From the NCBI RefSeq assembly GCF_019802045.1, contig NZ_JAHVHU010000006.1, positions 248,001 through 312,000 of the forward strand: a stretch of DNA of 64,000 bases. The letters are read 5' to 3'. Positions within the stretch are counted from its first letter, which is position 1. Each line of letters begins with the position of its first letter. Both the position numbers and the translations under genes were made by a program. Below are positions 33,633 through 42,799 of the stretch, piece by piece. The DNA comes from Membranihabitans marinus. Its GTDB lineage: Bacteria > Bacteroidota > Bacteroidia > Chitinophagales > Saprospiraceae. Under the pieces are notes generated by a model. It made no database searches. It was not told where the DNA came from and was given only the letters and a program-made list of their open reading frames with translations.

Positions 33633-36128
33633 ATGAGCACCAGACACCGACCTACATACCTTTTTTTATTGACGCTGGGGATGTTGACTCTGGCAGTGTA
33701 CGGACCGCTTTATTTTGGAACGTATACATTGACTGGAAGCACGGCAGACCTCATCTGTTCTGCATTTTCGCACATGGCGGAGGCCTTCCAACAAGGTACA
33801 TTCCCGCTTTGGAATAAGTACCAGCTCCAGGGCCTGAACACCTCGATATTCCCCGTGTACTGGAACCCGGTCTACTTAGTATTAGCGCTCTTGTTTTCCT
33901 CCCCCGGTATCGCCTTGAACACTCTGCATCTTTTTTTGATTTTTGTCAGTGGATTGGGATTCTATAAATGGGCCGGAAGCTATCTTAAAAATAAAAACAG
34001 TGTCTTTCTCGCCGGGTTGATATATCCCCTCATCGGCTTTTTTACAACTCACGGTACTGATCTTAACGTGATTAATACTGCAGCATGGATGCCTGTGCTA
34101 CTCTATAGTCATAGGAGCTATTTGCGAAAAGGCACATTCCGCTATGGTGCGATTCTCGGATTGAGTTTTTATCTGTTTGCTACTGCCACCTCACCGGGTC
34201 TGGTCCTGGCCGGCGGGACACTTCTACTCGCTCAAACGATGATGTGGTCACCGCACGATCACAATAGGGGAAGGCACCGTCGAATTTATGCTCTCGGTAT
34301 TCCGGGGCTATCCGGTTTCCTGGTATGGAAAATCTATCTGATCCGGTGGCGCACGTACGATTATTCCGCCGAATTCATTCCAGCACCCACCACATTATCT
34401 CACTTTTTTCAGGATATGGTCGGTCTTGCCTTGCCAAAAACACCCGCGTTGGAGGCAAATTTACCGATTGGCGCAGAATCGGGACACCACATGATGCATA
34501 TCGGAATACTTCTGATCATTCTGACGGTGTTTACCGGGATGCATCGCCCCACGAGAACTGATCGTCGACTCGGATTAGCAGCGTTCATCTTTCTGGGATT
34601 GACGCTGATGCTACTTCTGTTGCGATCGTTTACTACGGTCGGCACTTCAGTAATCACAACAGAAGCTCTTGTCGGATTTAAATTTTTTTTCGTCGGCGCT
34701 CTGATCGTACTGGGATTGAGGGGATTGGACAAGAGTGTAAAACCGACCACACAAAGCAAACTGCCATTCCTTTTCTTGATCAGTGGGGGACTCGCAGTCG
34801 GTACAGCCCTCGTTCTAAAGCTTTTGAATCCAAGTGGACTTCCATTTGGACTACAGCAAACCGACCTCTGGAAATCAGTCTCTTTTCTCCTGATAGCATC
34901 TGTCGTATGTTTTATCCGTCTCCCACGGTGGCGATGGATCGCTTTAGCTTCACTTATCTTGGTAGAACTGGGAATCAATCAGGAAAGCTATTTAAGCACC
35001 CCAAACCTGATAGGGACTACTACTGAACGACCCCATGCCACCGCTGGTGTATCGAACGGGATCATCGAACTTCACCAACCGGTCGGCAAATTCAGGGATA
35101 GTGACTTCTCATGGCCAAATCGGCAACGGAATATAGGAACGCTTACCAGGACCCTGGTCAAGGATGGTTACTGGCCGTGGAGGTCAGACCGACAGACGAC
35201 GCACATGGACACTCCGGATCACAATGCACAACTACGCTACCCTTTGTTCTACCTTAGCCGTGACACAACCGGGAGTGCCACACCAATTTATACACATCTT
35301 CAAGAGCACATCACCATCCTTTCCCACTCCGACCATCACTGGGAGTTGTCATTTCTGAATCAGTATGAAAAGTTTCTGATCTTGAATCAAAACTATCACA
35401 AAGATTGGATTGCTTACATCGACCAGGAGCGCGTCCCTGTTCACCCGACCGATACCGGAATGATGAAGATTGCGGTAAAACCTGGGCTGCACACGGCAAC
35501 TTTTCTATTTAGATCCGATGGATTACTTCACCTTTTTGGAGTTACCATGGTGGTGATTTTGTTGATGGTAATATTCATGATATCGACGAAGACTTTCCCC
35601 CTGAGTGCCTTTGGACCGGGTATTCCCATCCTGATGGTATTTGTATTGAACACCGGCCAAAACAAACCGGCGAGCAAGGAAAAGGAACCCTCAAGGGAAC
35701 CCGCAGATTATGTGATGAATTATGAATCAAACCGTCCCTTTTGGTTTGTACAGGCTGATCAAATCACCCCCTGGGATTCTTTTGACGGATACCGAGCCGA
35801 ATCTTTTGACGCCAACGCAGAATACAGTGCGACTCTCCAGCTTCACCGCAGTGCGCTCAAAGGAAAAACTGCGCTCGGATATCGTTTCCGATTAAAAGCT
35901 GCAGCACCTGTCGATGTGGCCGTCGTAGCCAAAACCTATTCTCAGAATGATGAATCATATAACATTCACTATTTGACATCGTTAGATACTGATAAATGGC
36001 ATACTCTGGAAGGTCAATTTTCGTTACAGGAACCCGAACCGCCTTTGGTGAAGACAGAGTTTTACCTTTGGAACTATAAAGAACAGGATTTTTTAATCGA
36101 TGATATTGAGATCAAGCTGAGTCCATGA
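33633..36128 (+). CDS. YfhO-family polytopic membrane protein
   Basis: An 831-residue membrane protein with about a dozen hydrophobic segments (first near residues 8-28, last near 605-645). The membrane part has the YfhO-type opening (PLWNKYQLQGLNTSIFPVYW, WMPVLLYSHRSYL). A periplasmic part reads LILNQNYHKDWIAYIDQ and GLHTATFLFRS, matching the NYxxGWxAYVDG region of YfhO-like proteins. A C-terminal soluble beta domain (about 670-831) looks like a carbohydrate-binding module. The family is often linked with glycosylation of surface polymers. Its last codons overlap the porU start (ATGA), so it is tied to the T9SS genes. The role there is inferred, perhaps in making or loading the glycolipid anchor. 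Confidence 0.72.
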   Translation: MSTRHRPTYLFLLTLGMLTLAVYGPLYFGTYTLTGSTADLICSAFSHMAEAFQQGTFPLWNKYQLQGLNTSIFPVYWNPVYLVLALLFSSPGIALNTLHLFLIFVSGLGFYKWAGSYLKNKNSVFLAGLIYPLIGFFTTHGTDLNVINTAAWMPVLLYSHRSYLRKGTFRYGAILGLSFYLFATATSPGLVLAGGTLLLAQTMMWSPHDHNRGRHRRIYALGIPGLSGFLVWKIYLIRWRTYDYSAEFIPAPTTLSHFFQDMVGLALPKTPALEANLPIGAESGHHMMHIGILLIILTVFTGMHRPTRTDRRLGLAAFIFLGLTLMLLLLRSFTTVGTSVITTEALVGFKFFFVGALIVLGLRGLDKSVKPTTQSKLPFLFLISGGLAVGTALVLKLLNPSGLPFGLQQTDLWKSVSFLLIASVVCFIRLPRWRWIALASLILVELGINQESYLSTPNLIGTTTERPHATAGVSNGIIELHQPVGKFRDSDFSWPNRQRNIGTLTRTLVKDGYWPWRSDRQTTHMDTPDHNAQLRYPLFYLSRDTTGSATPIYTHLQEHITILSHSDHHWELSFLNQYEKFLILNQNYHKDWIAYIDQERVPVHPTDTGMMKIAVKPGLHTATFLFRSDGLLHLFGVTMVVILLMVIFMISTKTFPLSAFGPGIPILMVFVLNTGQNKPASKEKEPSREPADYVMNYESNRPFWFVQADQITPWDSFDGYRAESFDANAEYSATLQLHRSALKGKTALGYRFRLKAAAPVDVAVVAKTYSQNDESYNIHYLTSLDTDKWHTLEGQFSLQEPEPPLVKTEFYLWNYKEQDFLIDDIEIKLSP

Positions 36129-39100
36129 GAATTTTTTACATCATTGCCATCATGGGGTTTGCCGCCGGATTTGCTTATGGCCAATCCACCCTTTCTATTG
36201 ACCTGACTTGGAAGGAAAACCGGGGAGAGCAACTTGTTCTGATGAATGAAGGTCATGATTCTGGCAACCTGCCGGTTATATTTCGCAGAGTACCCATCGG
36301 TTCAGGCGATAGCCTGCGGGTTGAATTGGTGGCCCGCCAGGAAAAAAGATTCGCCAATTACCAGGCACCTGGTGATCTTTCTGCTGATTATCGAATCGTC
36401 ACATATACAGAGACAGAAAAAGACCAACAGTATGGAACGATATATCTCTACCCCATTCGAAAAAACAGCCACAGTGATGTGACCGTTCTTGAATCCGGTC
36501 AGCTTAAAATTACAATCATCCCTGGTAAACCCGCTATCCGGACCCGCCGGGTTGATTTCACAAACAAATCAGCCCTTTCAGAAGGTCAGGTTGTCCGGTT
36601 TCCTATACTGGAAAGCACGGTATATCGCATTGACTATGAGCAGCTACCCGATGCGTGGACGAGCCAAAATTTTTCACCGGAGCGGATCCAACTGTTCGCC
36701 GGACACCCCGGCCCCCTGCCCTATGGCGTCGACGATCCCAAAATCGACGACCTTCAGGAAGTACCTTATTATCTGGACGGAGAAATGACACGACAGGGAG
36801 ACGGAATGGTGTTTTATGCCGTGGGGAGTCACCGGAAAGAGGTATCCGAGGAACCGGGGTTTCTCACCATTCAACACAACGTGTATGCAGACACCAACTA
36901 TTATTACCTGCGATACGGTGAAGAAAACGGTCGACAAATAGACCCACCACCACCACTAACAGCAAAACCAGCGGCAGCGGTGTCAAAAGGCGCTGATGTC
37001 TGGCGCTACGAAGAGGACAATTACAACATCCTGGAAAGCATCATCCAGGGGTCGGGACGCACCTGGTACACAGAGGCTTTTACCGGTTCGACCTCGCGGG
37101 ATTACAGCGCAATGGTGGGAGCACTTCCCATCGATCAGGACCGGGAGGTTTTATTTTCAGCAGCTTTTGCCGGGCGATCTGATTTTCAAAATACGATAAC
37201 ATTTGAGGTTGGTGACCAGAAATACAGCAAGAGTGTGGGACCGGTACAAATGGCTGACCGGTATGGAGTAGCCGCCCGGATAGCAACCTTCCAGAAGAAC
37301 CTGTCCCTGGACCCGATTCATCTTTCCTTGCGACATCAGACCCAACAAGGGAACAGCCGTGGGTGGCTGGATTACCTGGAACTGGCATATACCAAACCTC
37401 TGAAATATGAGAACGTCCCATTGGAGTTTCATGACTTTTCCGGTGCGGAAGCTTTCCAGGTGACGCAGGCCAGCCAGGGGCTGTTGGCGTTTCAGATCAC
37501 AAATCCTTTTGAGATCTCGGTTGTGCCGGCTCTGCATGAGAATTCATCTTTCTTTTTTGAAGGAGGGAATCCCGTCATAGGTACACCTCAGCACTTCGTG
37601 GTTTTTAACCCCAAACAGGCTGCAAAAGTATCCAGCATCAAAAAGGTAGACCCTCAAAACCTTCATGGCATCCAGTCTGTAGATTATCTGATCGTATACC
37701 ACCCCCGATTCCGCCAGGAGGTGCAGCAGCTTGCAAATCACCGGCAGCAGCACAATGGTTTCAAAGTGGAAATGGTGAATATCCTGGATATCTATCAGGA
37801 GTTTTCGTCTGGGAAAACAGATCCTTCCGCGCTTCGGAATTTTTTGAAGATGTTGTACGACCGCGGAAACAAGGATATCCGCGTTTTACTTTTTGGAGAT
37901 GGAAGTTTTGACTACAAACTCGCCAAAAATGCAAATTATGCGGATGAAAATTTTATTCCTGTTTTTGAAACTGAAAACTCCCTCAATCCGATCCGTGCTT
38001 TCCCTTCCGACGACTACTATGCATTGCTCGACGACCGGGAGGGTGGCGATCTCAAAGGAGCACTTGACATTTCCATCGGCCGCATCCCGGTACGGACCGC
38101 TTCAGAAGCAGCGATTATGGTCCAAAAAATACTGGCTTATGACACAGACCCGCGTCGGTATGGAGAGTGGAGAAAAGAGATGCTTATGGTTGCCGATGAC
38201 GGCAACTACAATTTATTCCTGGGTTATACCGAACGCCTGAGTGCCAACATCGAACAAACCGTGCCTCCTTTTCAGATTAACAAAGCCTACGTAGATGCTA
38301 CGCAAAAACAGATCACACCAAACGGGACACTGAGTCCAAAGACAAATGCCATCATCAACAACAGCGCATACGAAGGACAACTCATCATCAACTACCAGGG
38401 GCACGGGAACTCCAGAGGGTGGGCTGATGAGGCGATCCTGGCCAAAGCCGATTTGGAAAAATGGAACAACTTCCAAAAATACCCGGTATTGGTGACAGCC
38501 ACCTGTACGTTCGCCGGGTATGACGACCCGCGCGAAGTCACGGCAGGTGAGTATTCACTCGTCCTGCCGGGCAAAGGTGCCATTGCTTTATTTTCGACCA
38601 CTCGGGTGGTCTATGCCAACAGCAATGACCGCCTGACTACATCATTGTTTAACCGACTAATGGAACGGATCGACACCCCACCTGAATTGGGAGAATGGAT
38701 CCGGTTGGCCAAGAATGCACACCGGTCCGACACCCTCGATATCAATTCGCGGAAATTCACTCTCCTGGGAGATCCTGCACTAAAAATCGGAATACCGGAA
38801 TACGAAGCTGTCATAACCGCTATAAACGGCAAAGATCCGGCCTCCGCAGATTCTATCCGGTTGGGTGCGCTGGAGAAAGTTACCGTTAGCGGTCATATTC
38901 AGAACCGCCAGGGGCAAATTCAGGACAACTTCTATGGCGAACTGGCTCCGACGCTCTATGACAAAAAGAAATCTCTGCAGACCTTGGGCCAGGGGAACGA
39001 CAACTACCCGGAACGCTTTGAGGTGTGGCGAAATGTCATTTTTAAAGGTCGGGCTTCTGTTGATCGGGGACGGTTTGAATTTGAATTCATCGTACCCCGG

Positions 39101-39898
39101 GATATTGATTACACGATCGGACCTGGCCGAATGAGCTTGTACGCCGATGACGGAATGAATTCGGACGCCTGGGGCGCAGGAGACAGCATTCTGATCGGTG
39201 GATCGGCGGATCAACCTATTGAGAACGACCACCAGGGTCCTGCCATCGACGTGTTTTTGGGTGATAAAAATTTTGTGAGCGGTGATGAGGTCGAGCCCAA
39301 CGCATTATTGCTTCTGGACATCGAAGATCCCAGCGGGATCAATGTCAGCGGCAATGGTATCGGCCATGATCTGATCTATTATCTCGATGACCAGTTGGAA
39401 TCCGAAACGGTTCTCAACAACTATTTTAAATATGATCTGAATTCCTACTCGAAGGGCAGTGTCGAATTTCCTCTGGACAATCTGGAACCGGGCAAACATA
39501 CGCTGACGATTAAAGTATGGGACAGTTATAATAATTTATCAGAAAAAACGGTTGAATTCTATGTCAACAAGAAAGAGTTGGCCATTGAGCATGTGTTGAA
39601 CTACCCCAATCCGTTTTTTGATCGCACAGAATTTCAATTTGAGAACCCATTGATCGGGGCGGATCTTAAGATCGTCATCGATATTTTCACACCGTCGGGT
39701 CGGCTGGTGCATCGAATTATAGAAAATCGAAATTCCACCGGACAAATGGTTCGTGGTATTTATTGGGACGGGACAGATCAATGGGCTCAGAAACTGGCCA
39801 ATGGCGTATACATTTATAAAATCAAAATAGTAGAACAATCAGGCAATAAACCCACTCAATTGGACAGTGACTTTCAAAAGCTTCTGCTCTTGAATTAA
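36125..39898 (+). CDS. porU: type IX secretion system sortase PorU
   Basis: A 1257-residue surface protease of the gingipain (C25) family that removes T9SS signals and attaches cargo to its anchor. It has a signal peptide (FAAGFAYGQ) and a long N-terminal beta region. The C25 peptidase domain spans roughly residues 515-890, with catalytic His760 (NYQGHGNSRGW) and Cys794 (TATCTFAGYDDP), GDGSFDYK and FPSDDYYALLDDREGGD upstream, and RKFTLLGDPALKIG closing the domain. A FlgD-like/T9SS-type C-terminus follows (LNYPNPFFDRTEFQF, GVYIYKIKIV). Its ATG overlaps the stop of the YfhO-like gene and porV follows, as in other T9SS loci. Confidence 0.93.
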   Translation: MRIFYIIAIMGFAAGFAYGQSTLSIDLTWKENRGEQLVLMNEGHDSGNLPVIFRRVPIGSGDSLRVELVARQEKRFANYQAPGDLSADYRIVTYTETEKDQQYGTIYLYPIRKNSHSDVTVLESGQLKITIIPGKPAIRTRRVDFTNKSALSEGQVVRFPILESTVYRIDYEQLPDAWTSQNFSPERIQLFAGHPGPLPYGVDDPKIDDLQEVPYYLDGEMTRQGDGMVFYAVGSHRKEVSEEPGFLTIQHNVYADTNYYYLRYGEENGRQIDPPPPLTAKPAAAVSKGADVWRYEEDNYNILESIIQGSGRTWYTEAFTGSTSRDYSAMVGALPIDQDREVLFSAAFAGRSDFQNTITFEVGDQKYSKSVGPVQMADRYGVAARIATFQKNLSLDPIHLSLRHQTQQGNSRGWLDYLELAYTKPLKYENVPLEFHDFSGAEAFQVTQASQGLLAFQITNPFEISVVPALHENSSFFFEGGNPVIGTPQHFVVFNPKQAAKVSSIKKVDPQNLHGIQSVDYLIVYHPRFRQEVQQLANHRQQHNGFKVEMVNILDIYQEFSSGKTDPSALRNFLKMLYDRGNKDIRVLLFGDGSFDYKLAKNANYADENFIPVFETENSLNPIRAFPSDDYYALLDDREGGDLKGALDISIGRIPVRTASEAAIMVQKILAYDTDPRRYGEWRKEMLMVADDGNYNLFLGYTERLSANIEQTVPPFQINKAYVDATQKQITPNGTLSPKTNAIINNSAYEGQLIINYQGHGNSRGWADEAILAKADLEKWNNFQKYPVLVTATCTFAGYDDPREVTAGEYSLVLPGKGAIALFSTTRVVYANSNDRLTTSLFNRLMERIDTPPELGEWIRLAKNAHRSDTLDINSRKFTLLGDPALKIGIPEYEAVITAINGKDPASADSIRLGALEKVTVSGHIQNRQGQIQDNFYGELAPTLYDKKKSLQTLGQGNDNYPERFEVWRNVIFKGRASVDRGRFEFEFIVPRDIDYTIGPGRMSLYADDGMNSDAWGAGDSILIGGSADQPIENDHQGPAIDVFLGDKNFVSGDEVEPNALLLLDIEDPSGINVSGNGIGHDLIYYLDDQLESETVLNNYFKYDLNSYSKGSVEFPLDNLEPGKHTLTIKVWDSYNNLSEKTVEFYVNKKELAIEHVLNYPNPFFDRTEFQFENPLIGADLKIVIDIFTPSGRLVHRIIENRNSTGQMVRGIYWDGTDQWAQKLANGVYIYKIKIVEQSGNKPTQLDSDFQKLLLLN

Positions 39899-39923
39899 TT
39901 GTACAAAATATACTTTATATTTG
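39890..39923 (+). promoter_or_regulatory. promoter for porV inside the T9SS operon
   Basis: TTG at 39890-39892, a 23-bp spacer, and TATATTTG at 39916-39923. The -7 match is perfect; the spacer is at the long end (another TTG at 39899 would be too close). It would let porV be expressed separately from porU. Confidence 0.55.
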
Positions 39924-39988
39924 CCGACTTTTGAATGAGGTCGTTTAAAAAGGAATTTTAAATGGTTTCAGTAATTACAACCCACAAT

Positions 39989-41179
39989 ATGAAAAAAATA
40001 GTACTGTTTTTTCTTTTCCTGATTTCAGGTCTATATGTACAGGCTCAGTGCGAACTCAACCCCGTCACCGGAGAACTTCAATACCCGGATGGTACCAAGT
40101 GTCCAAACGCGATACCCACCGCTGTACCTTTCCTCTCAATCACACCCGATGCGCGGAGTGGGGCGATGGGCGATGCGGGAATAGCCATCTCGGGGGATGC
40201 CAATGCCATCGCCTACAACATTTCCAGACTCGCTTTTGCCGAAGAGGATGCAGGAATATCCCTGACCTACACGCCCTGGTTGAAAAACATTGGGTTGAAC
40301 GACGTGTTCCTGGGTTACGTATCGGGTTACACGAAGATCGACGACTTCCAGGCGGTCACCGGATCGTTGAGGTATTTTAGTCTCGGTGAAATCCAATACA
40401 CTGATGAAAACGGGATGGCGACCGGATTTGGAAGTCCCAATGAATTTGAAGTATCGCTGGGGTATGCCCGTTTATTGGCAGAAAATCTGAGTGTGGGTGT
40501 GGGTGGAAAATTTATCTATTCGAATCTGGCCTCGAATCAAACCGTGAATGGAAGCGAGATCCAGTCCGGGATCGCCGGTGCTGCAGACATCTCTTTACTG
40601 TACAAACTGGAAATGGAAGGGTATTATGAAAACAATTTGAACATCGGATTATCCCTGCGCAATCTCGGATCAAAAATCTCGTATGTGAAGGACCGGAGCT
40701 TTTTTATCCCGGCCAATATTGGTCTGGGATTAGCTTATGAAATGAACTTTGATGAATACAACAAACTGACGCTTACGACAGATATCAATAAATTAATGGT
40801 CCCTACCCCTCAGGTAGACAGCACCAAACAACGAGAGAGTCTGGATGCGTCGCCTATATCTTCGTGGTTCAATTCTTTTGGCGATGCGCCAACGGGTTTC
40901 AAAGGGGAGATGAGAGAGCTAACCTTTTCGTTCGGAGCCGAATATTGGTATGCAGACCAATTTGCAGTCCGGGCAGGATACTTTTATGAATCTCCGCTGA
41001 AAGGAAACCGAAAATATCTGACGGCAGGACTGGGCATTAAATACAACATTGTCGGTATCAATCTGGCTTATCTTCTTTCAACACAAAACACGCTTCAATC
41101 ATCATCCCCGCTGGATAAGACGCTTCGGTTTAGCATCCTGTTTAATTTCGGAGATGCAGCCAATGGAAGTAGATTGTAA
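39989..41179 (+). CDS. porV: type IX secretion system outer-membrane protein PorV
   Basis: A 396-residue FadL-like beta-barrel that collects T9SS substrates as they cross the outer membrane and shuttles them to PorU. It has a signal peptide (MKKIVLFFLFLISGLYVQAQ). The mature start contains FLSITPDARSGAMGDAGIA and DANAIAYNISRLAFAE, the PorV/LptO hallmark. Later come GVGGKFIYSNLASN, the SFGAEYWYADQFAVRAGYFYE segment and the final strand SILFNFGDA. The frame also allows a start at 39962 (MVSVITTHN) with a better purine-rich upstream sequence, but 39989 gives the cleaner signal peptide. Confidence 0.93.
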   Translation: MKKIVLFFLFLISGLYVQAQCELNPVTGELQYPDGTKCPNAIPTAVPFLSITPDARSGAMGDAGIAISGDANAIAYNISRLAFAEEDAGISLTYTPWLKNIGLNDVFLGYVSGYTKIDDFQAVTGSLRYFSLGEIQYTDENGMATGFGSPNEFEVSLGYARLLAENLSVGVGGKFIYSNLASNQTVNGSEIQSGIAGAADISLLYKLEMEGYYENNLNIGLSLRNLGSKISYVKDRSFFIPANIGLGLAYEMNFDEYNKLTLTTDINKLMVPTPQVDSTKQRESLDASPISSWFNSFGDAPTGFKGEMRELTFSFGAEYWYADQFAVRAGYFYESPLKGNRKYLTAGLGIKYNIVGINLAYLLSTQNTLQSSSPLDKTLRFSILFNFGDAANGSRL

Positions 41180-41184
41180 GAGAA

Positions 41185-41219
41185 GACCGTGGACCCTGGA
41201 CCGTGGACCGACGACCGCC
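41185..41219. repeat. heptamer tandem repeat (5 units, GACCGTG)
   Basis: GACCGTG, GACCCTG, GACCGTG, GACCGAC and GACCGCC in exact 7-bp register, starting 5 bp after the porV stop. The same heptamers follow the B1 gene. Confidence 0.8.
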
Positions 41220-41320
41220 GCAGTAACAAGGGGAAGTCACAGTCACAGTTCCAGCTACAATCAGACTCGGGAATCCCGGTTACGTAGCCTGGACCCACGG
41301 ACTTACTGATCTCTAGTCTC

Positions 41321-41375
41321 TTTTTGGGATCGGGAAGCTTGTGGGATTGGCTTGTGCGGGTGAAAGATTTCCGAG
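41321..41375 (-). repeat. dispersed element F, copy 2 (inverted)
   Basis: Read on the minus strand it has CTCGGAAATCTT, CACAAGCC, CAAGCTTCCC and GATCCCAAAAA in the same order as 25169-25222. Confidence 0.6.
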
Positions 41376-41516
41376 CCCTTCTAGCTTCGGTGGTATTAAT
41401 AACCAGGTTTTCTGACACAATCGGGCTCGGGAATCACGGTTACGCGCTTCCAACCCGATCGCCAATGAATATAAGACCGATATCACATTAGATGCCCCTA
41501 CATCTGATCCAGCCCA

Positions 41517-41570
41517 AAGGTGTAAGGTACTGACCGTATGCACATGCCACGCTGCAAGTTCCTTCCACCA
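41517..41570 (-). repeat. dispersed element E, partial copy (inverted)
   Basis: On the minus strand it reads GGTGGAAGGAACTTGCAGCG, a spacer, then GTACCTTACACC, the left half of element E seen at 24850 and 29580. Confidence 0.65.
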
Positions 41571-41694
41571 TAAAGGTAACGTGTCCGCTTTGGGCGGATC
41601 AAATTAGACTACTCGTTTTCTCATCGCTTCAATTAACAAATTGGATCAAGATCAAAAGTCGGGTAATGTAAACTAGGAATAAAGACAATGTGAA

Positions 41695-42431
41695 TGACCC
41701 CAGACGGGGTCAGATTAGGTTAGCACCGTGCAAAAAAAGAACAATCGACCTCAGCGAGGTCGGATTAGATTTGCGCAGAATATTTCATCAGACCATCTTG
41801 GTTATTCCAGGAAATCGAATAGGTATTCATCTTTAAAATCAATTTCAAAATCATTTAACATGGACAAATATTCATCCTTTAAGCGTACTTTTTGATGGTG
41901 TTTCTCCTGATTACGAATATACTCTATGATCTTACCTTTTTCTCTGTAACTATAAGAGAATGCACCATATCCAGTTTGCCATTGAAATTTACTTCGGGTA
42001 AACCCTTTATTTTTGATAAAACTATTGCTGGACTTTTTAAGCTCTCTAACCAAATCACTAATTAATTCAGTATCTCTATAATCAAAAAACAAATGGACAT
42101 GATCATAGCTACCATTTACTGCCAGTGGATAATTTCCTCTGTCTAAAAGTGATGTGGACATGTAGGAAAAAAGTTCACTCCGCCAAGATTTCGCCAGTAT
42201 TGCTTCCCTATATTTAACAGCGAATATAATTTGTATGTAAATCTTTAGATATTTATTGGCCATAGTGTTTCTTCTTAATATAACACACTTTCTGATATTT
42301 TCATCTACACCACCCAATTAAAACACATCCAAAATTTGAGAAATGCGTGCCACCAAACTAATCCGACCCTGACTGGGTCGGTGGTATTGTATCAATACCT
42401 GGCTAACCTAATCTGATCCCCACGGGATCAG
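41695..42431. mobile_element. IS200-like/RAYT element bracketed by inverted REP-like palindromes
   Basis: Four palindromes flank the transposase gene. Left: TGACCCC-AGAC-GGGGTCA (41695-41712) and CGACCTC-AGC-GAGGTCG (41746-41762), each followed by GATTAGGTT or GATTAGATT. Right: CCGACCC-TGACT-GGGTCGG (42363-42381) and CTGATCCC-CAC-GGGATCAG (42413-42431), each preceded by AACTAAT or AACCTAAT, the reverse complement of the left tails. The two sides are thus in mirror orientation, as expected for a REP-associated tyrosine transposase. Confidence 0.75.
41802..42263 (-). CDS. IS200-like (Y1/HUH) transposase, REP-associated type
   Basis: A 153-residue single-tyrosine HUH transposase. From the preferred start (MANKYLKIYIQIIFAVKYRE) it has the HUH pair H55-V-H57 in GSYDHVHLFF and the catalytic Tyr115 in KIIEYIRNQEKHHQK, followed by a conserved tail (LKDEYLSMLNDFEIDFKDE). 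The reading frame opens 18 codons earlier (42317), but family members start at MANK or MPN-like sequences. Such enzymes cut single-stranded DNA at hairpins. No accessory TnpB gene is present, which fits the RAYT or stand-alone IS200 type. Intact catalytic motifs suggest it is functional. Confidence 0.9.
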   Translation of the reverse strand: MANKYLKIYIQIIFAVKYREAILAKSWRSELFSYMSTSLLDRGNYPLAVNGSYDHVHLFFDYRDTELISDLVRELKKSSNSFIKNKGFTRSKFQWQTGYGAFSYSYREKGKIIEYIRNQEKHHQKVRLKDEYLSMLNDFEIDFKDEYLFDFLE

Positions 42432-42799
42432 TCCATTGTAAAAGATTTGAGCAAAATGGAACCACCAACCAAAGTAAGATCGATACTTTAGGCCCCAAAT
42501 GGAGTACCACTTGTCGATATTTGTATTCATGAAGAGTTAACCTCAGTCAAACAAAATCTTGCTAAAAATAACAATAGAAAGAGTTCGAATTTTCGAAGGA
42601 TAATCCGAAACTCCTATGAATCATCGACCCAGGATAAGCCGAACCAGGGTAAACTATTGGCATATTCCTATTGTCAATCCGCAGAATCCCGCTTACGCAC
42701 ATCCCGGCCCACGGACTTGCCGATCCCAGATAACACTTTAGACAAGGATAGCGGCCGTCAGCGATCAACCGCCCCTAATTCATCATTAACAATTTACCA
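42264..42799. other. intergenic region, transposase to pgk
   Basis: Holds the two right-hand REP-like palindromes (to 42431). After them come fragments of words shared with the 41.2-41.5 kb side (for example CAGAATCCCGCTTACGCAC and CCCACGGACTT near 42682-42720). No gene is visible. Confidence 0.6.

Larger units (their letters stand above)
41180..41801. other. repeat-rich intergenic region, porV to the transposase
   Basis: No gene is seen. It contains heptamers right after porV, elements F and E in inverted orientation relative to 25 kb, scattered GGGAATCCCGGTTACG-like words (41270, 41430; again near 42687), and the two left REP-like palindromes. Confidence 0.65.

Noticed and set aside
42413-42431. 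CTGATCCC-CAC-GGGATCAG considered as a transcription terminator
   Set aside because: There is no T run on either side, and its AACCTAAT flank matches the REP-like palindromes of the IS200-like element.
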